From assembly GCF_020687385.1 (NCBI RefSeq), contig NZ_JAJEQM010000007.1:103426-167425 (forward strand): DNA of 64,000 bases. The letters are read 5' to 3'. This stretch comes from Hominilimicola fabiformis. Its GTDB lineage: Bacteria > Bacillota > Clostridia > UBA1381. The stretch's first letter is position 1. Each line of letters opens with the position of its first letter. The notes under the pieces are model-generated. The model had not been told where the DNA came from, searched no databases, and saw only the letters and a program-made list of their open reading frames with translations. Shown one piece after another: positions 1 through 8,733 of the stretch. The position numbers and the translations under genes are program-made.

Positions 1-6
1 ACTGTT

Positions 7-906
7 ATGAAAATTTTGAATTTTGGTTCGTGCAATATTGATTTTGTATATAATTTAGACCATATTGTCGCAATAGGAGAAACCGAAACAAGCAATTCAA
101 TGCAAGTATTTCCTGGCGGAAAAGGTCTTAACCAATCAGTCGCTTTAGCTAAGGCGGGTATGGAAGTTTATCACGCCGGTTGTATCGGAACTGACGGAGA
201 AATGCTTGCAGATGTTTTAGAGTCAAACGGTGTCGATATATCTAATATAAAAAAAGTAGACGAAAAAACAGGACACGCTATTATTCAAGTAAGCAGCAAA
301 GGTGATAATTCGATTTTTCTTTATTCCGGCTCAAATGCAAAAATAACCGAAGAATTTGTTGATGAAGTGCTTGATAAATTTCATAAAGGCGATATACTTT
401 TGCTTCAAAACGAAATAAATATGATAGGCTATATCGTAGAAAAAGCATACGAAAAGGGAATGTGCATAATATTAAATCCGTCACCGTATAACGATAAAAT
501 AAAAAAGATTGATTTTAATATGCTTTCCTATATAATTCTGAATGAAGTAGAAATGTCTGAGCTTACTCAATGTGATAATCCAAAAGACGGTTTAAAATAC
601 TTTTCAAAGAATTATCCAAAACTAAAAATCGTTCTTACTCTCGGAAGTGAAGGATGTATGTATAGTGATACCGAAAAAATCGTTTTTCAGCCGTCATTTA
701 AGGTTAATGCCGTTGATACAACTGCCGCGGGAGATACATTTACAGGATACTTTTTTGCACAAATAGCAATGGGGAACACTGTTGAAAAATCCTTAAAAAT
801 TGCGTCAGTTGCATCAGCTATTGCAGTATCAAGAAAAGGTGCGTCTGTATCTATACCTATGTTAAACGAAGTTTTAGCGGCTGAAAATTCGTTTCAAAGT
901 TCTTAA
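7..906 (+). CDS. rbsK: Ribokinase (PfkB-family sugar kinase)
   Basis: Likely phosphorylates D-ribose at O5 with ATP in the cytoplasm, feeding the pentose phosphate pathway. The 299-residue length matches ribokinase. The N-terminal PfkB signature is at residues 37-43 (GGKGLNQ). The C-terminal signature is at 237-243 (DTTAAGD), and Asp243 is the expected catalytic base. The usual DTxGAGD motif has Ala in place of the first Gly, which is tolerated in the family. The gene starts six bases into the window, so its promoter and any upstream transporter or regulator are out of sight. Its 3' end overlaps the convergent DUF5131 gene by 4 bp. PfkB specificity is hard to read from sequence, so another sugar or nucleoside remains possible. 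Confidence 0.85.
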   Translation: MKILNFGSCNIDFVYNLDHIVAIGETETSNSMQVFPGGKGLNQSVALAKAGMEVYHAGCIGTDGEMLADVLESNGVDISNIKKVDEKTGHAIIQVSSKGDNSIFLYSGSNAKITEEFVDEVLDKFHKGDILLLQNEINMIGYIVEKAYEKGMCIILNPSPYNDKIKKIDFNMLSYIILNEVEMSELTQCDNPKDGLKYFSKNYPKLKIVLTLGSEGCMYSDTEKIVFQPSFKVNAVDTTAAGDTFTGYFFAQIAMGNTVEKSLKIASVASAIAVSRKGASVSIPMLNEVLAAENSFQSS

Positions 907-1775
907 TCACATTTACCGCAATCACAACAACCGTTGCAAATTAGTTTACTTCCGCAATGTTCGCAATTTTTGCGATAGTGGGGTACATATAATTCATTTT
1001 CGGGTATATCAAAGCCGAAATTATCACACAACTTAAATTTAATCGGTTTACCGATGTAATTCATACCCGATTTATACGCCATTTCGCTTTGTGTAGATTT
1101 TTTCAGTATACGATATTTTTTACCGTCTTTTATAAAATAAGTACCCGTTTCAATAAAGCAAAATGTGACATTATGCAATACACATTCTTGACGCAATGAT
1201 TTAACCCAATCAAAATTACAAGGACGTGAACCGTCGTAATTTTCGCCGCCACATACTACACGTTCTATCTGACCGCTTTGCAGATATTTTTCGATACTGA
1301 TAGGACCGATAAATGGAGCACACATTATTCCTTTGTGTTTAAACGGTAAATCAAGTAATAGCGGAATACGTTCATCGGCACGTTTTTGATTTTCGGCGGT
1401 AACATTAAAAAATACATTTTCCCAACCGTTGCCCCAATCTGACGGAAGGCATTTATGCACTCTCTCGGGACGTTTTGTAAGCAAATAAAATTTTACGTCA
1501 CTGCGTTGCTTTATAATATCCCATGCTTCTTCGCGCCACTTGTCAGCCTCTTCTAAAAAGAAATCTGACGTCATACATACGCGAATAAGCTCACCGCTCT
1601 GCACTTTATAATTGCCGTAACGGTCTTTTTGCAGAGGATAGTCAAATCCTGATTTTGTTTTATAAATATCCGAGCCGCTTTTGTCACGAACACGGTCTAA
1701 AAAATACATATAGCAATTTTGGCAACCCTCACTGCATTTCACGCAACCGTGCCACGGATTCCATATATCGTGCAT
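903..1775 (-). CDS. DUF5131 (phage Gp37/Gp68-like) family protein
   Basis: A 290-residue protein of the DUF5131 / Gp37-Gp68 family; I know of no established biochemical function. The family hallmark is at the N terminus: WNPWHGC followed by Cys11, Cys14, Cys18 and Cys21 with CY at 21-22, an arrangement reminiscent of radical-SAM or metal-binding proteins. The last about 20 residues hold a second dense Cys cluster, probably a zinc ribbon. Its ATG overlaps by one base (TAATG) the old stop codon of the upstream sirtuin gene, so it was translated coupled to the macrodomain-sirtuin pair. It is intact although both partners are broken, so it may have a role that outlives them or the decay may be recent. 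Confidence 0.7.
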   Translation of the reverse strand: MHDIWNPWHGCVKCSEGCQNCYMYFLDRVRDKSGSDIYKTKSGFDYPLQKDRYGNYKVQSGELIRVCMTSDFFLEEADKWREEAWDIIKQRSDVKFYLLTKRPERVHKCLPSDWGNGWENVFFNVTAENQKRADERIPLLLDLPFKHKGIMCAPFIGPISIEKYLQSGQIERVVCGGENYDGSRPCNFDWVKSLRQECVLHNVTFCFIETGTYFIKDGKKYRILKKSTQSEMAYKSGMNYIGKPIKFKLCDNFGFDIPENELYVPHYRKNCEHCGSKLICNGCCDCGKCD

Positions 1776-2276
1776 TATATCACTTCCTTGACATCTTTTA
1801 TAACTTTATAAATATCTTCATCTAAACATATTGCATTGAAGTAAACCGTAGTCGCCTTGAGTGTAAAATAGGCGTTTTTTATCAAAACCAGCTTTCTGAA
1901 AACAATGGTCCACGTTAGTGGTAATAACAAAATAATCTTTACCGTTTACTAAACTCAAAATCATATCATATAAATTATTCGGTATATCCATATAGCGGTT
2001 GATGTAGATGTATCTGCTCCAATACGCCCAGTATTCTTCAAGTGTTTCAAACGGGTAAAATCCGCCCGAATACATATCTGTAAAGCCGTATTTCTGCTTA
2101 AAATCAGAAAAATATTTTTCAAAGCGTTCGCCCGCATAAGTAAAACCTGCCGCAGTTGAAAGTCCTGCACCCGCACCGATTACAACAGCATCGGCTTTAT
2201 CAAGTTTTTCTTTCAAATGAATTATCTCATTTGAGTAATTTTTCGTAGATTTTTTTGTCGGTATCCTTAAAAACAT
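1775..2276 (-). pseudogene. SirTM-type sirtuin with internal deletion and frameshift
   Basis: The first about 147 residues read as a class-M sirtuin: the NAD-binding GAGAGLSTAAGF near residue 35, YWAYWSRYI, TTNVDHCFQKAGF and QGDYG. The frame then stops after QC plus four foreign residues, although family members run to about 280-300 residues. In another frame the DNA immediately continues as a plausible sirtuin C terminus (TVYFNAICLDEDIYKVIKDV and a few residues more), whose TAA at 1775-1777 overlaps the ATG of the DUF5131 gene. The simplest reading is an internal deletion of roughly 110-130 codons that also shifted the frame. SirTM enzymes ADP-ribosylate proteins and are normally paired with a macrodomain hydrolase, which lies directly upstream here. 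The lost part should contain zinc-binding cysteines and the remaining Rossmann residues. Confidence 0.8.
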
Positions 2277-2997
2277 TAAAAATCACCCTTTCCAATTCAG
2301 AATGTTTCAAATAGTCTTTCACTGTTTCAACGGCTATTTGTGCGGCAATATCATTTGGGAAATGAAATTCACCTGTTGATATACAACAAAAAGCTATTGA
2401 TTTTACACCGTTAGCTTCAGCCAACTCAAGACAAGAACGGTAACAACTTGCTAAAAGTTTGCGGTGTTCATCGGTAAGATGTCCGTATACAATAGGACCG
2501 ACCGTATGAAGAATGTAATCACAAGGCAAGTTGTATGCTTTTGTTATCTTCGCAGCACCGGTCTGTTCCTTGTGACCTTGTAGCTTCATAATGCGATTAC
2601 ATTCCAATCTAAGCTGAACACCCGAAAACGTATGAATTGCATTATCAATACACTTGTGTCAAGGCACAAAGCAACCGAGCATTGCACTGTTTGCGGCATT
2701 TACTATTGCACCGCATTTTAATGTTGTTATATCACCTTGCCAAAGGTATAATTTGTTCGATATTGCTTGTAAATCATATGCGTCGGTTATGTTAATTTCC
2801 GTCAATCGTTCTTGCAAATAATCATCTTGTAGCTTTATAAATTCGTTACTAATTTGTTTCGGTTCTCTGACGTTTACAAGAGAACGGAATAAATTAAATT
2901 TTTCTTCGGAATCTTTTGGGATAACTATATTGCTATATCTGTTGTCCTCACTTATCAGATGATTAATAAGAAAATCAAGTCTTTCATTCTGTGTCAT
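2227..2997 (-). pseudogene. Zinc-macrodomain ADP-ribosyl hydrolase interrupted by an in-frame UGA
   Basis: Read through, this is a normal-length (256-residue) protein-ADP-ribose hydrolase of the SirTM-associated zinc-macrodomain family: LYLWQGDITTL, AIVNAANSAMLGCF, CIDNAIH, AKITKAYNLP, HTVGPIV and a regular C terminus NVFKDTDKKIYEKLL. A TGA at 2659-2661 falls inside the signature GCFxPxHxCIDN, directly between Pro113 and the conserved His. In relatives I recall a Cys (PCHxCIDN) at this place, one base away from TGA. No other lesion is visible. The start has a good AGAGGTGG ribosome-binding site. The 3' end overlaps the sirtuin by 50 bp. I call it a nonsense-mutated gene because the neighbouring sirtuin is also broken. 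Selenocysteine readthrough is the alternative, but I see no convincing SECIS hairpin after the UGA. Confidence 0.75.
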
Positions 2998-3067
2998 ATT
3001 ACCACCTCTGAAATGATTATAACGTGTTTTTGTTATTATAACAAGTAGGTACTTTTAAGTAACTATC

Positions 3068-3100
3068 AAAAAAGTCTTTACCGTATGGCAAAGATTTTTT
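3068..3100 (-). terminator. Terminator after the SpoVB-like gene
   Basis: Read on the minus strand, CTTTGCC and GGTAAAG form a hairpin with an ATAC loop and one G-U pair, followed by six Ts. It lies directly downstream of the flippase stop codon at 3105. Confidence 0.7.
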
Positions 3101-3104
3101 GAAT

Positions 3105-4802
3105 TTACTGTGCTTTATAGAATTTTAATTTAACAAGACCATTGTAAATTTTTGTACCCATAGGAAGCTGTTTGATTTCGTCTTCTGAAAGAATTTTTAG
3201 CATAAACACCGTAAAGAAATATACAACCGCCGCAATCGCTATTGCAATTACAGTGGAAATCAAATTACCTATAAATCCAGATGGGCATACAAGCATTGAA
3301 AGCTTATAAACACCGACTGCAACAATGCCCATAACAACACCTGCTATAATCGGTTTTACGATATATTTCATAGGCTTGATGTTAAGTTTGCAGTTCTTTG
3401 CAAGAACAACAAAGCATATTGCACATGATATGAACTGACAAGCAATAGAGCTTATTGCCGCACCGTAAATATTGATTGACGGTATTCTTATAAGTACAAT
3501 ATTTAATACAATTTTCGCTATACATCCAAACAACAAGCTGATTGCAGGGACATAAACTTTTCCAAGACCTTGAAGCGAGCCTGTCATAGTTTGTGCAAGT
3601 GCCGCAAATATAAGCGATACCGAAACAAGCTGTAAAAGCTCAAAACCGCTCGAAGTGCTGAAATACAATATTTTATAAATCGGCTCAGCAAGAGTTATCA
3701 AACCTATTGCGCAAGGCAAGATAATTAATATTGAAATAAGCAATGAATAGTTTATCTTTGAAGAGGCCTCTTTATAATCTTTTACCGCCAACGCACCTGC
3801 GATTGACGGAACAAGAACTGTTGCAAAAGCGAAGTTTACCGCCAAAGGCATATTGTAAAGTGTATCACTCTTTGATAGAAGTCCCGATAATCTTGCAATT
3901 TCCTGATTAAGTTGCTCGGCGGTCGGATTTATAATATCGCCGACGTTGCCATGTGCCGGAATTAATGCTGCAAATGCAACTTCAATACCACGACTTATTG
4001 TTGCTGTGTCGATAACTCTGTTTATAGCTGTAATGATAGAGCCAAGTGAAATCGGAATACTTATCATAAGAATACTCATCATAAGATGTCTGCCTGAAAT
4101 CTTAATTGTTTCGCCTTTTGATTCTTCAATATGCTCCTTGATACCGCTTTTACGTTTACAATAGAAGTATACTAAGTAAAGCATACTAAGCGCAGTTGCA
4201 ACAGATGTTGCAAAGTTAGCCCAAGATGCCATAATTGCAGGTGCAAGACCGATTGAAAGGTATACAAACACAATAGTAAGTGTACATTTTAAAATCTGTT
4301 CAAGTACCTGTGAATTACTTGTTGCTTTCATATTCTTCATACCTGTGAAATATCCTCTGATTACGGAAGATACACAAACGAAGAACAGTGACGGTGCAAG
4401 CGCACGCATTACATATTGAGAGCCGTCAATTTTAATTATATGCTGTGCAAAAATATCCGCACCAAAGAACAGAACCGCAGTCGTTACAAGACCTATTATT
4501 GAGAACAGCAATAAAGCCGTTTTGAAAATCTTATGTGCACCTTTGTAATCGTCAAGTGCTACACGTTCGGAAACCATTTTTGAAATTGCATTAGGTATTC
4601 CGACAGATGAAATTGCAAGCAGTAGGGTATAAATCTGAAATCCTACATTATAAAATCCCAGTCCCTCGTCACCGAAACCGTCAATGTTTGTTATTACAAT
4701 TCTGTAAACCATACCAAGAACTTTTACAAGCACTTGTGAAATAAGAATTATAGTAACATTATTCATAAACGATTGAGTGTTTTCTTTGTTTTGTTTACTC
4801 AT
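3105..4802 (-). CDS. SpoVB/MurJ-like polysaccharide flippase (MATE/MVF superfamily)
   Basis: A 565-residue integral membrane protein with about 14 hydrophobic segments and short charged loops, of the oligosaccharide-flippase superfamily (COG2244, SpoVB-like branch). The opening NNVTIILISQVLVKVLGMVYR and the conserved GIPNAISKMVSE after TM2 are typical. Members move lipid-linked cell-wall or polysaccharide precursors across the membrane; SpoVB itself acts in spore cortex synthesis. Paralogues such as YtgP are common in Clostridia, so a sporulation role is not certain. It has its own promoter and terminator and is divergent from aspS. The start is fixed by an AGGAGG site seven bases upstream. 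Confidence 0.8.
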   Translation of the reverse strand: MSKQNKENTQSFMNNVTIILISQVLVKVLGMVYRIVITNIDGFGDEGLGFYNVGFQIYTLLLAISSVGIPNAISKMVSERVALDDYKGAHKIFKTALLLFSIIGLVTTAVLFFGADIFAQHIIKIDGSQYVMRALAPSLFFVCVSSVIRGYFTGMKNMKATSNSQVLEQILKCTLTIVFVYLSIGLAPAIMASWANFATSVATALSMLYLVYFYCKRKSGIKEHIEESKGETIKISGRHLMMSILMISIPISLGSIITAINRVIDTATISRGIEVAFAALIPAHGNVGDIINPTAEQLNQEIARLSGLLSKSDTLYNMPLAVNFAFATVLVPSIAGALAVKDYKEASSKINYSLLISILIILPCAIGLITLAEPIYKILYFSTSSGFELLQLVSVSLIFAALAQTMTGSLQGLGKVYVPAISLLFGCIAKIVLNIVLIRIPSINIYGAAISSIACQFISCAICFVVLAKNCKLNIKPMKYIVKPIIAGVVMGIVAVGVYKLSMLVCPSGFIGNLISTVIAIAIAAVVYFFTVFMLKILSEDEIKQLPMGTKIYNGLVKLKFYKAQ

Positions 4803-4836
4803 TATATTCCTCCTAATTTAATGTTCACATTGTCAT

Positions 4837-4865
4837 ATTATAAAACTAAATACGGATTTAATCAA
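4837..4865 (-). promoter_or_regulatory. Promoter of the SpoVB-like gene
   Basis: Minus strand: -35 TTGATT (4860-4865), a 17-base spacer and -10 TATAAT (4837-4842). It sits about 35 bases before the flippase start. Confidence 0.6.
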
Positions 4866-4925
4866 GTATTGTCATAAAAAAATAAAGTAATTGTATAGAA
4901 ATAAGTCAAAAATCGGCATTTTGAC

Positions 4926-4954
4926 TTGACACAAAGCTGATATAAGGGTAAAAT
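4926..4954 (+). promoter_or_regulatory. Promoter of aspS
   Basis: A consensus sigma-A promoter: -35 TTGACA (4926-4931), 17-base spacer, -10 TAAAAT (4949-4954). It lies 35 bases before the aspS ATG, which has a GGAGG site. No T-box or other leader is present. Confidence 0.8.
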
Positions 4955-4989
4955 ATAATAAGTATGTAAATTTATATGGAGGAATAGAC

Positions 4990-6768
4990 ATGGATACAAT
5001 GCAAGGTTTAAAACGTACTCACTATTGCGGAGATGTTGAAGGAATCGGCAATGAAGTTGTAGTAGGCGGTTATGTACAAAAAGTAAGAGATTTGGGAAAT
5101 CTTATTTTTATAGATTTAAGGGACAGAACAGGTATAGTTCAGCTTGCTTTTGATGATTCGACAGACAGAGAAATATTTGAAAAAGCGTCTGATTGCCACA
5201 GCGAATATGTACTTATGGCAAAAGGTGTTGTTCGTGAAAGAGAAAGCAAGAATACAGCAATTAAAACAGGTAATATTGAAATTGACGTAAAAGATTTGAG
5301 AGTGTTGGCAAAGGCTCAGACACCTCCTTTTGAAATTGTTGACGATACTAACGTAAACGAAGAATTAAGATTGAAATATCGTTATCTTGACCTTAGAAGA
5401 AAGGTTTTACAGGATAACTTGATTATGAGAAGTAAGATTGCAAAAGTTGCAAGAGATTATTATTATGAAAACGGCTTTATAGAAATCGAAACACCGATGA
5501 TGATTAAGTCAACTCCTGAGGGTGCAAGAGATTACCTTGTTCCGTCAAGAGTACATCACGGAAAGTTTTACGCGCTTCCGCAGTCACCTCAAATGTACAA
5601 GCAACTTTTGATGATTGCAGGATTTGACAGATATATTCAGCTTGCAAGATGCTTCAGAGATGAAGACTTAAGAGCAGACAGACAGCCGGAATTTACGCAA
5701 ATTGACCTTGAAATGTCATTCGTTGATGTTGAGGATATTCTTGAAATGAACGAAGGCTTTATACAAAGATTGTTTAAGGAAGTTCTTGATGTTGACGTAG
5801 AATTACCGCTTCCAAGACTTACTTATAAAGACGCTATGGAACGTTACGGTTCAGATAAGCCTGATACTCGTTTCGGTATGGAAATATGCGATATTTCAGA
5901 ACTTGTTAAGAATTGCGGTTTCGGCGTGTTTACTTCGGCTATCGAAAACGGCGGCTCGGTAAGAGCAATCGTTGCAAAAGACGCGGCAAAGACGCTTACA
6001 AGAAAAGAAATTGACAAGCTTACAGAATACGTTAAGGGAATAGGCGCAAAAGGTCTTGCATTTGTTCGTTGGGTTGATGATGAACCGACTTGTGCATTTG
6101 CAAAATTCTTGGGCGAAGGTGAACTTGACGCAATATTAAATAAAGTAGGTGCTCAAAAGGGTGACGTTGTACTTATCGTTGCAGATAAGAATAAAGTAAC
6201 ACTTCCTGTACTCGGCGCACTTAGATTAAAGGTTGCAAAGCAACTTGATATAATTCCTGAAGGATTTAACTTCCTTTGGATTACTGAATTCCCATTCTTT
6301 GAATATGACGAAGATACAGATTCTTGGCTTGCTATGCACCATCCGTTTACAATGCCTATGGACGAGTGTATTCAATATCTTGATACTGATCCGGGTAAAG
6401 TTACGGCTAAGGCATATGACCTTGTCCTTAACGGTACAGAGCTTTCAAGCGGTTCAATCAGAATTACAGATTATGAACTTCAACAAAAAATGTTCCAGGC
6501 ACTTGGGCTTTCTGATGAAGAAATCGAGGCTAAATTCGGTTTCCTTGTAGAGGCATATAAATACGGTGCCGCACCTCACGGCGGTATGGGGATCGGTCTT
6601 GACAGACTTGCAATGATTATGACAGGTAACGACAGTCTAAGAGATGTAACTGCATTCCCTAAGGTACAAAATGCGTCAGAACTTATGTCGGGAGCTCCTA
6701 ATGTTGTTGACGAAGAACAATTACAGGAACTTTCGATAAGCATAATACCTGAAAAGAAAGAAAATTAA
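4990..6768 (+). CDS. aspS: Aspartyl-tRNA synthetase
   Basis: A class II aminoacyl-tRNA synthetase that charges tRNA-Asp with aspartate. The 592-residue length is standard for the bacterial type. Order of domains: N-terminal OB-fold anticodon-binding domain (about 1-105), catalytic core with motif 1 (GFIEIETP), motif 2 (RCFRDEDLRADRQPEFTQID), the bacterial GAD insertion domain (about 285-410), and motif 3 near the C terminus (GMGIGLDRLAM). All the expected active-site motifs are present. It is monocistronic between its own promoter and the hairpins that follow. I did not attempt to decide between discriminating and non-discriminating AspRS. Confidence 0.97.
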   Translation: MDTMQGLKRTHYCGDVEGIGNEVVVGGYVQKVRDLGNLIFIDLRDRTGIVQLAFDDSTDREIFEKASDCHSEYVLMAKGVVRERESKNTAIKTGNIEIDVKDLRVLAKAQTPPFEIVDDTNVNEELRLKYRYLDLRRKVLQDNLIMRSKIAKVARDYYYENGFIEIETPMMIKSTPEGARDYLVPSRVHHGKFYALPQSPQMYKQLLMIAGFDRYIQLARCFRDEDLRADRQPEFTQIDLEMSFVDVEDILEMNEGFIQRLFKEVLDVDVELPLPRLTYKDAMERYGSDKPDTRFGMEICDISELVKNCGFGVFTSAIENGGSVRAIVAKDAAKTLTRKEIDKLTEYVKGIGAKGLAFVRWVDDEPTCAFAKFLGEGELDAILNKVGAQKGDVVLIVADKNKVTLPVLGALRLKVAKQLDIIPEGFNFLWITEFPFFEYDEDTDSWLAMHHPFTMPMDECIQYLDTDPGKVTAKAYDLVLNGTELSSGSIRITDYELQQKMFQALGLSDEEIEAKFGFLVEAYKYGAAPHGGMGIGLDRLAMIMTGNDSLRDVTAFPKVQNASELMSGAPNVVDEEQLQELSISIIPEKKEN

Positions 6769-6918
6769 TAATGTTTTCATAATAATTTAATAACGTTATT
6801 GTATAATAACCTTAAAATAGGAGCCGAATTTTCAGCTTCTAAGACTGTTGGCAAATTGTCCGGAACGTGCAGAAGTATTATTCAAATTTGTATGATTTAA
6901 TTTATCAAAAAAATAGCA

Positions 6919-6944
6919 GGCAAGCCTATATTGATAGGCTTGCC
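6919..6944. repeat. Perfect 11-bp inverted repeat after aspS
   Basis: GGCAAGCCTAT (6919-6929) and its exact complement (6934-6944) flank a four-base loop. A short T run follows eight bases later, so it may act as a weak terminator for aspS. The rest of the 297-base gap between aspS and the ABC operon holds no gene that I can see. Confidence 0.6.
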
Positions 6945-6965
6945 TATGCACTTTTTGAAAAAATA

Positions 6966-7006
6966 AACTCTACCGTACAAATGTACGCTGACGAGTTCGT
7001 TTTTTT
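6966..7006 (+). terminator. Rho-independent terminator or attenuator before the ABC operon
   Basis: AACTC (6966-6970) pairs with GAGTT (6993-6997), enclosing an inner CGTAC/GTACG hairpin, and is followed by a run of seven Ts (7000-7006). It lies 60 bases before the GTG start of the ABC ATPase, so it could end aspS transcription or attenuate the ABC operon. Confidence 0.6.
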
Positions 7007-7065
7007 AAAATTCGATCTGATTTCTCGGCAGTCTGCAAATTAATCTGTGAAACGGAGAGTTTTAA

Positions 7066-8034
7066 GTGATTACTATTTCAAACTTAACAAAAAAATACGG
7101 CGATAAATATGCACTCGACAATATTAGTTTTAATGTAAAAAAGGGTGAAGTTCTTGGATTTTTAGGTCCTAACGGTGCGGGAAAATCAACAACTATGAAT
7201 ATTATCACCGGATATATTTCATATACAGACGGCTCTGTTAATATTGACGGCTATGATATTTTAGAAAATCCTATTGAAGTGAAAAAGAAAATAGGATACT
7301 TGCCTGAAATACCACCCCTTTATCTTGATATGGTAGTGTGGGATTATCTTGAATTTGTATATGAATTGAAGAAAATCAAGACCGAGGATGAAAAGAGTCA
7401 TATACAGCAAGTTATTGATATGGTGAAGATTGATAATGTTAAAAACAGAAAAATTGCCAATTTGTCAAAAGGCTATCGTCAAAGAGTGGGACTTGCAGGT
7501 GCTTTAATCGGTGATCCCGAAATTCTTATACTTGACGAACCGACAGTTGGTCTTGATCCTAAGCAGATTATCGAAATAAGAAATGTTATTAAGGAACTCG
7601 GAAAAGAAAAGACTGTAATTTTAAGTTCGCATATATTAAGCGAAATAAGTGCAGTCTGTGACAGAGTAATTATTATAAATAAAGGCAAATTTGTTGCAGA
7701 AGATACACCGAAAAATCTTTCGGATAAGCTTGGTGATAATAAAAAAATGTTGTTCAGAATATCAGGCGATAGGAAAAAAGCCGAAAATATCCTAAATTCA
7801 TTTGACGGCATATCAAATGTAACCTGTGTTTCATCTGAAAATGATTCGTATGATTTTGAATTTGATAACGCAATGGCGGCAGAAGAAAAGAAAAAAATGT
7901 TCTTTGCATTCGCGGAAAATGAAATACCGATATTAATGCAAAAAGAAATCGAGCCGTCTTTGGAGGATATATTCTTAAAACTTACTGACAATACGTCAGA
8001 AAAGGAGGAAAATACAAATGAAAGCGATATTTAA
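7066..8034 (+). CDS. ABC transporter ATP-binding protein (GldA/CcmA-like)
   Basis: Cytoplasmic ATPase subunit of an ABC-2-type exporter, 322 residues. Walker A GPNGAGKST is near residue 34, the signature LSKGYRQRVGL near 137, and Walker B ILILDEPTVGLDP near 155, followed by the switch His in SSHIL. The C-terminal about 90 residues form the extra domain usual in gliding-type (GldA) ATPases. The start is GTG with a GGAGAG site. It overlaps the permease gene by 17 bp and heads a five-gene operon (ATPase, permease, GldG-like, DUF4340, esterase). The substrate is unknown; in Firmicutes this cassette is not linked to gliding. Confidence 0.9.
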   Translation: MITISNLTKKYGDKYALDNISFNVKKGEVLGFLGPNGAGKSTTMNIITGYISYTDGSVNIDGYDILENPIEVKKKIGYLPEIPPLYLDMVVWDYLEFVYELKKIKTEDEKSHIQQVIDMVKIDNVKNRKIANLSKGYRQRVGLAGALIGDPEILILDEPTVGLDPKQIIEIRNVIKELGKEKTVILSSHILSEISAVCDRVIIINKGKFVAEDTPKNLSDKLGDNKKMLFRISGDRKKAENILNSFDGISNVTCVSSENDSYDFEFDNAMAAEEKKKMFFAFAENEIPILMQKEIEPSLEDIFLKLTDNTSEKEENTNESDI

Positions 8035-8722
8035 CAGAGAATTCAATTCGTATTTTACATCAATGCTCGGTTATGTATTTTTAACTATTTTTCTTCTTTT
8101 AACAGGAGTAATGTTCTATGTTGTAAATATCAGATTTATGACTGCAAGAATGACTAATTTCTTTTCAATCGTCAATAACTGGGCGTTGTTCTTGTTGCCG
8201 TTATTGACAATGAGATTGTTCTCAGAGGACAGAAAGCAAAAGACAGACCAATTATTACTGACCGCACCTATATCTACAAAAGAAATAGTTTTCGGTAAGT
8301 ATCTTGCGGCATTTGGAATATTTATGGTAGGTGTGCTTATAACACTTATTTATCCTGTTATATTAGCGTTTACGGGTAATTTGCCGATTGCGGAAACAAT
8401 AAGCTGTTATGTCGGCTTTATACTGCTATGTTCGGCAATACTTGCTATCGGTGCGTTTATGTCATCTATTACGGAAAGTCAGATTGTCGCTGCAGTTGCC
8501 ACTTACGGTGTATTGATTTTTACATTGCTTTTAGGCTCGGTTGCGTCAAACGTTTCAAACGAAATAATTGTAAAAATTCTTTTGTGGTTATCGCCTGTAC
8601 AAAGATTTTCGGATTTTACTCTCGGAATCCTTAACTTTGAACCGATAATTTATTATTTAAGCATCACCGGTCTGTTCTTATTCTTTACCGTTATGGTATT
8701 TGAAAGACGCAGAATGAGATAG
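8018..8722 (+). CDS. ABC-2 type permease (GldF-like)
   Basis: Membrane subunit of the exporter, 234 residues with six predicted transmembrane helices: near residues 17-40, 50-70, 95-120, 130-150, 160-180 and 205-228. The RLFSEDRKQKTDQLLLTAPIS loop after the second helix is typical of the ABC-2 / GldF family. The start lies inside the end of the ATPase gene behind an AAAGGAGG site, indicating coupled translation. The substrate is unknown. Confidence 0.88.
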   Translation: MKAIFNREFNSYFTSMLGYVFLTIFLLLTGVMFYVVNIRFMTARMTNFFSIVNNWALFLLPLLTMRLFSEDRKQKTDQLLLTAPISTKEIVFGKYLAAFGIFMVGVLITLIYPVILAFTGNLPIAETISCYVGFILLCSAILAIGAFMSSITESQIVAAVATYGVLIFTLLLGSVASNVSNEIIVKILLWLSPVQRFSDFTLGILNFEPIIYYLSITGLFLFFTVMVFERRRMR

Positions 8723-8733
8723 GAGGATATGTA

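Noticed and set aside
2608..2658. A SECIS element after the UGA of the macrodomain gene
   Set aside because: Only weak pairings (for example AUAC with GUGU, and a tiny ACAC/GUGU) were found; nothing like a stable bacterial SECIS hairpin at the right distance.
7479..7991. Long antisense frames within the ABC ATPase and similar ones in other large genes
   Set aside because: They mirror the codon structure of well-supported genes on the other strand and show no start signals or homology.
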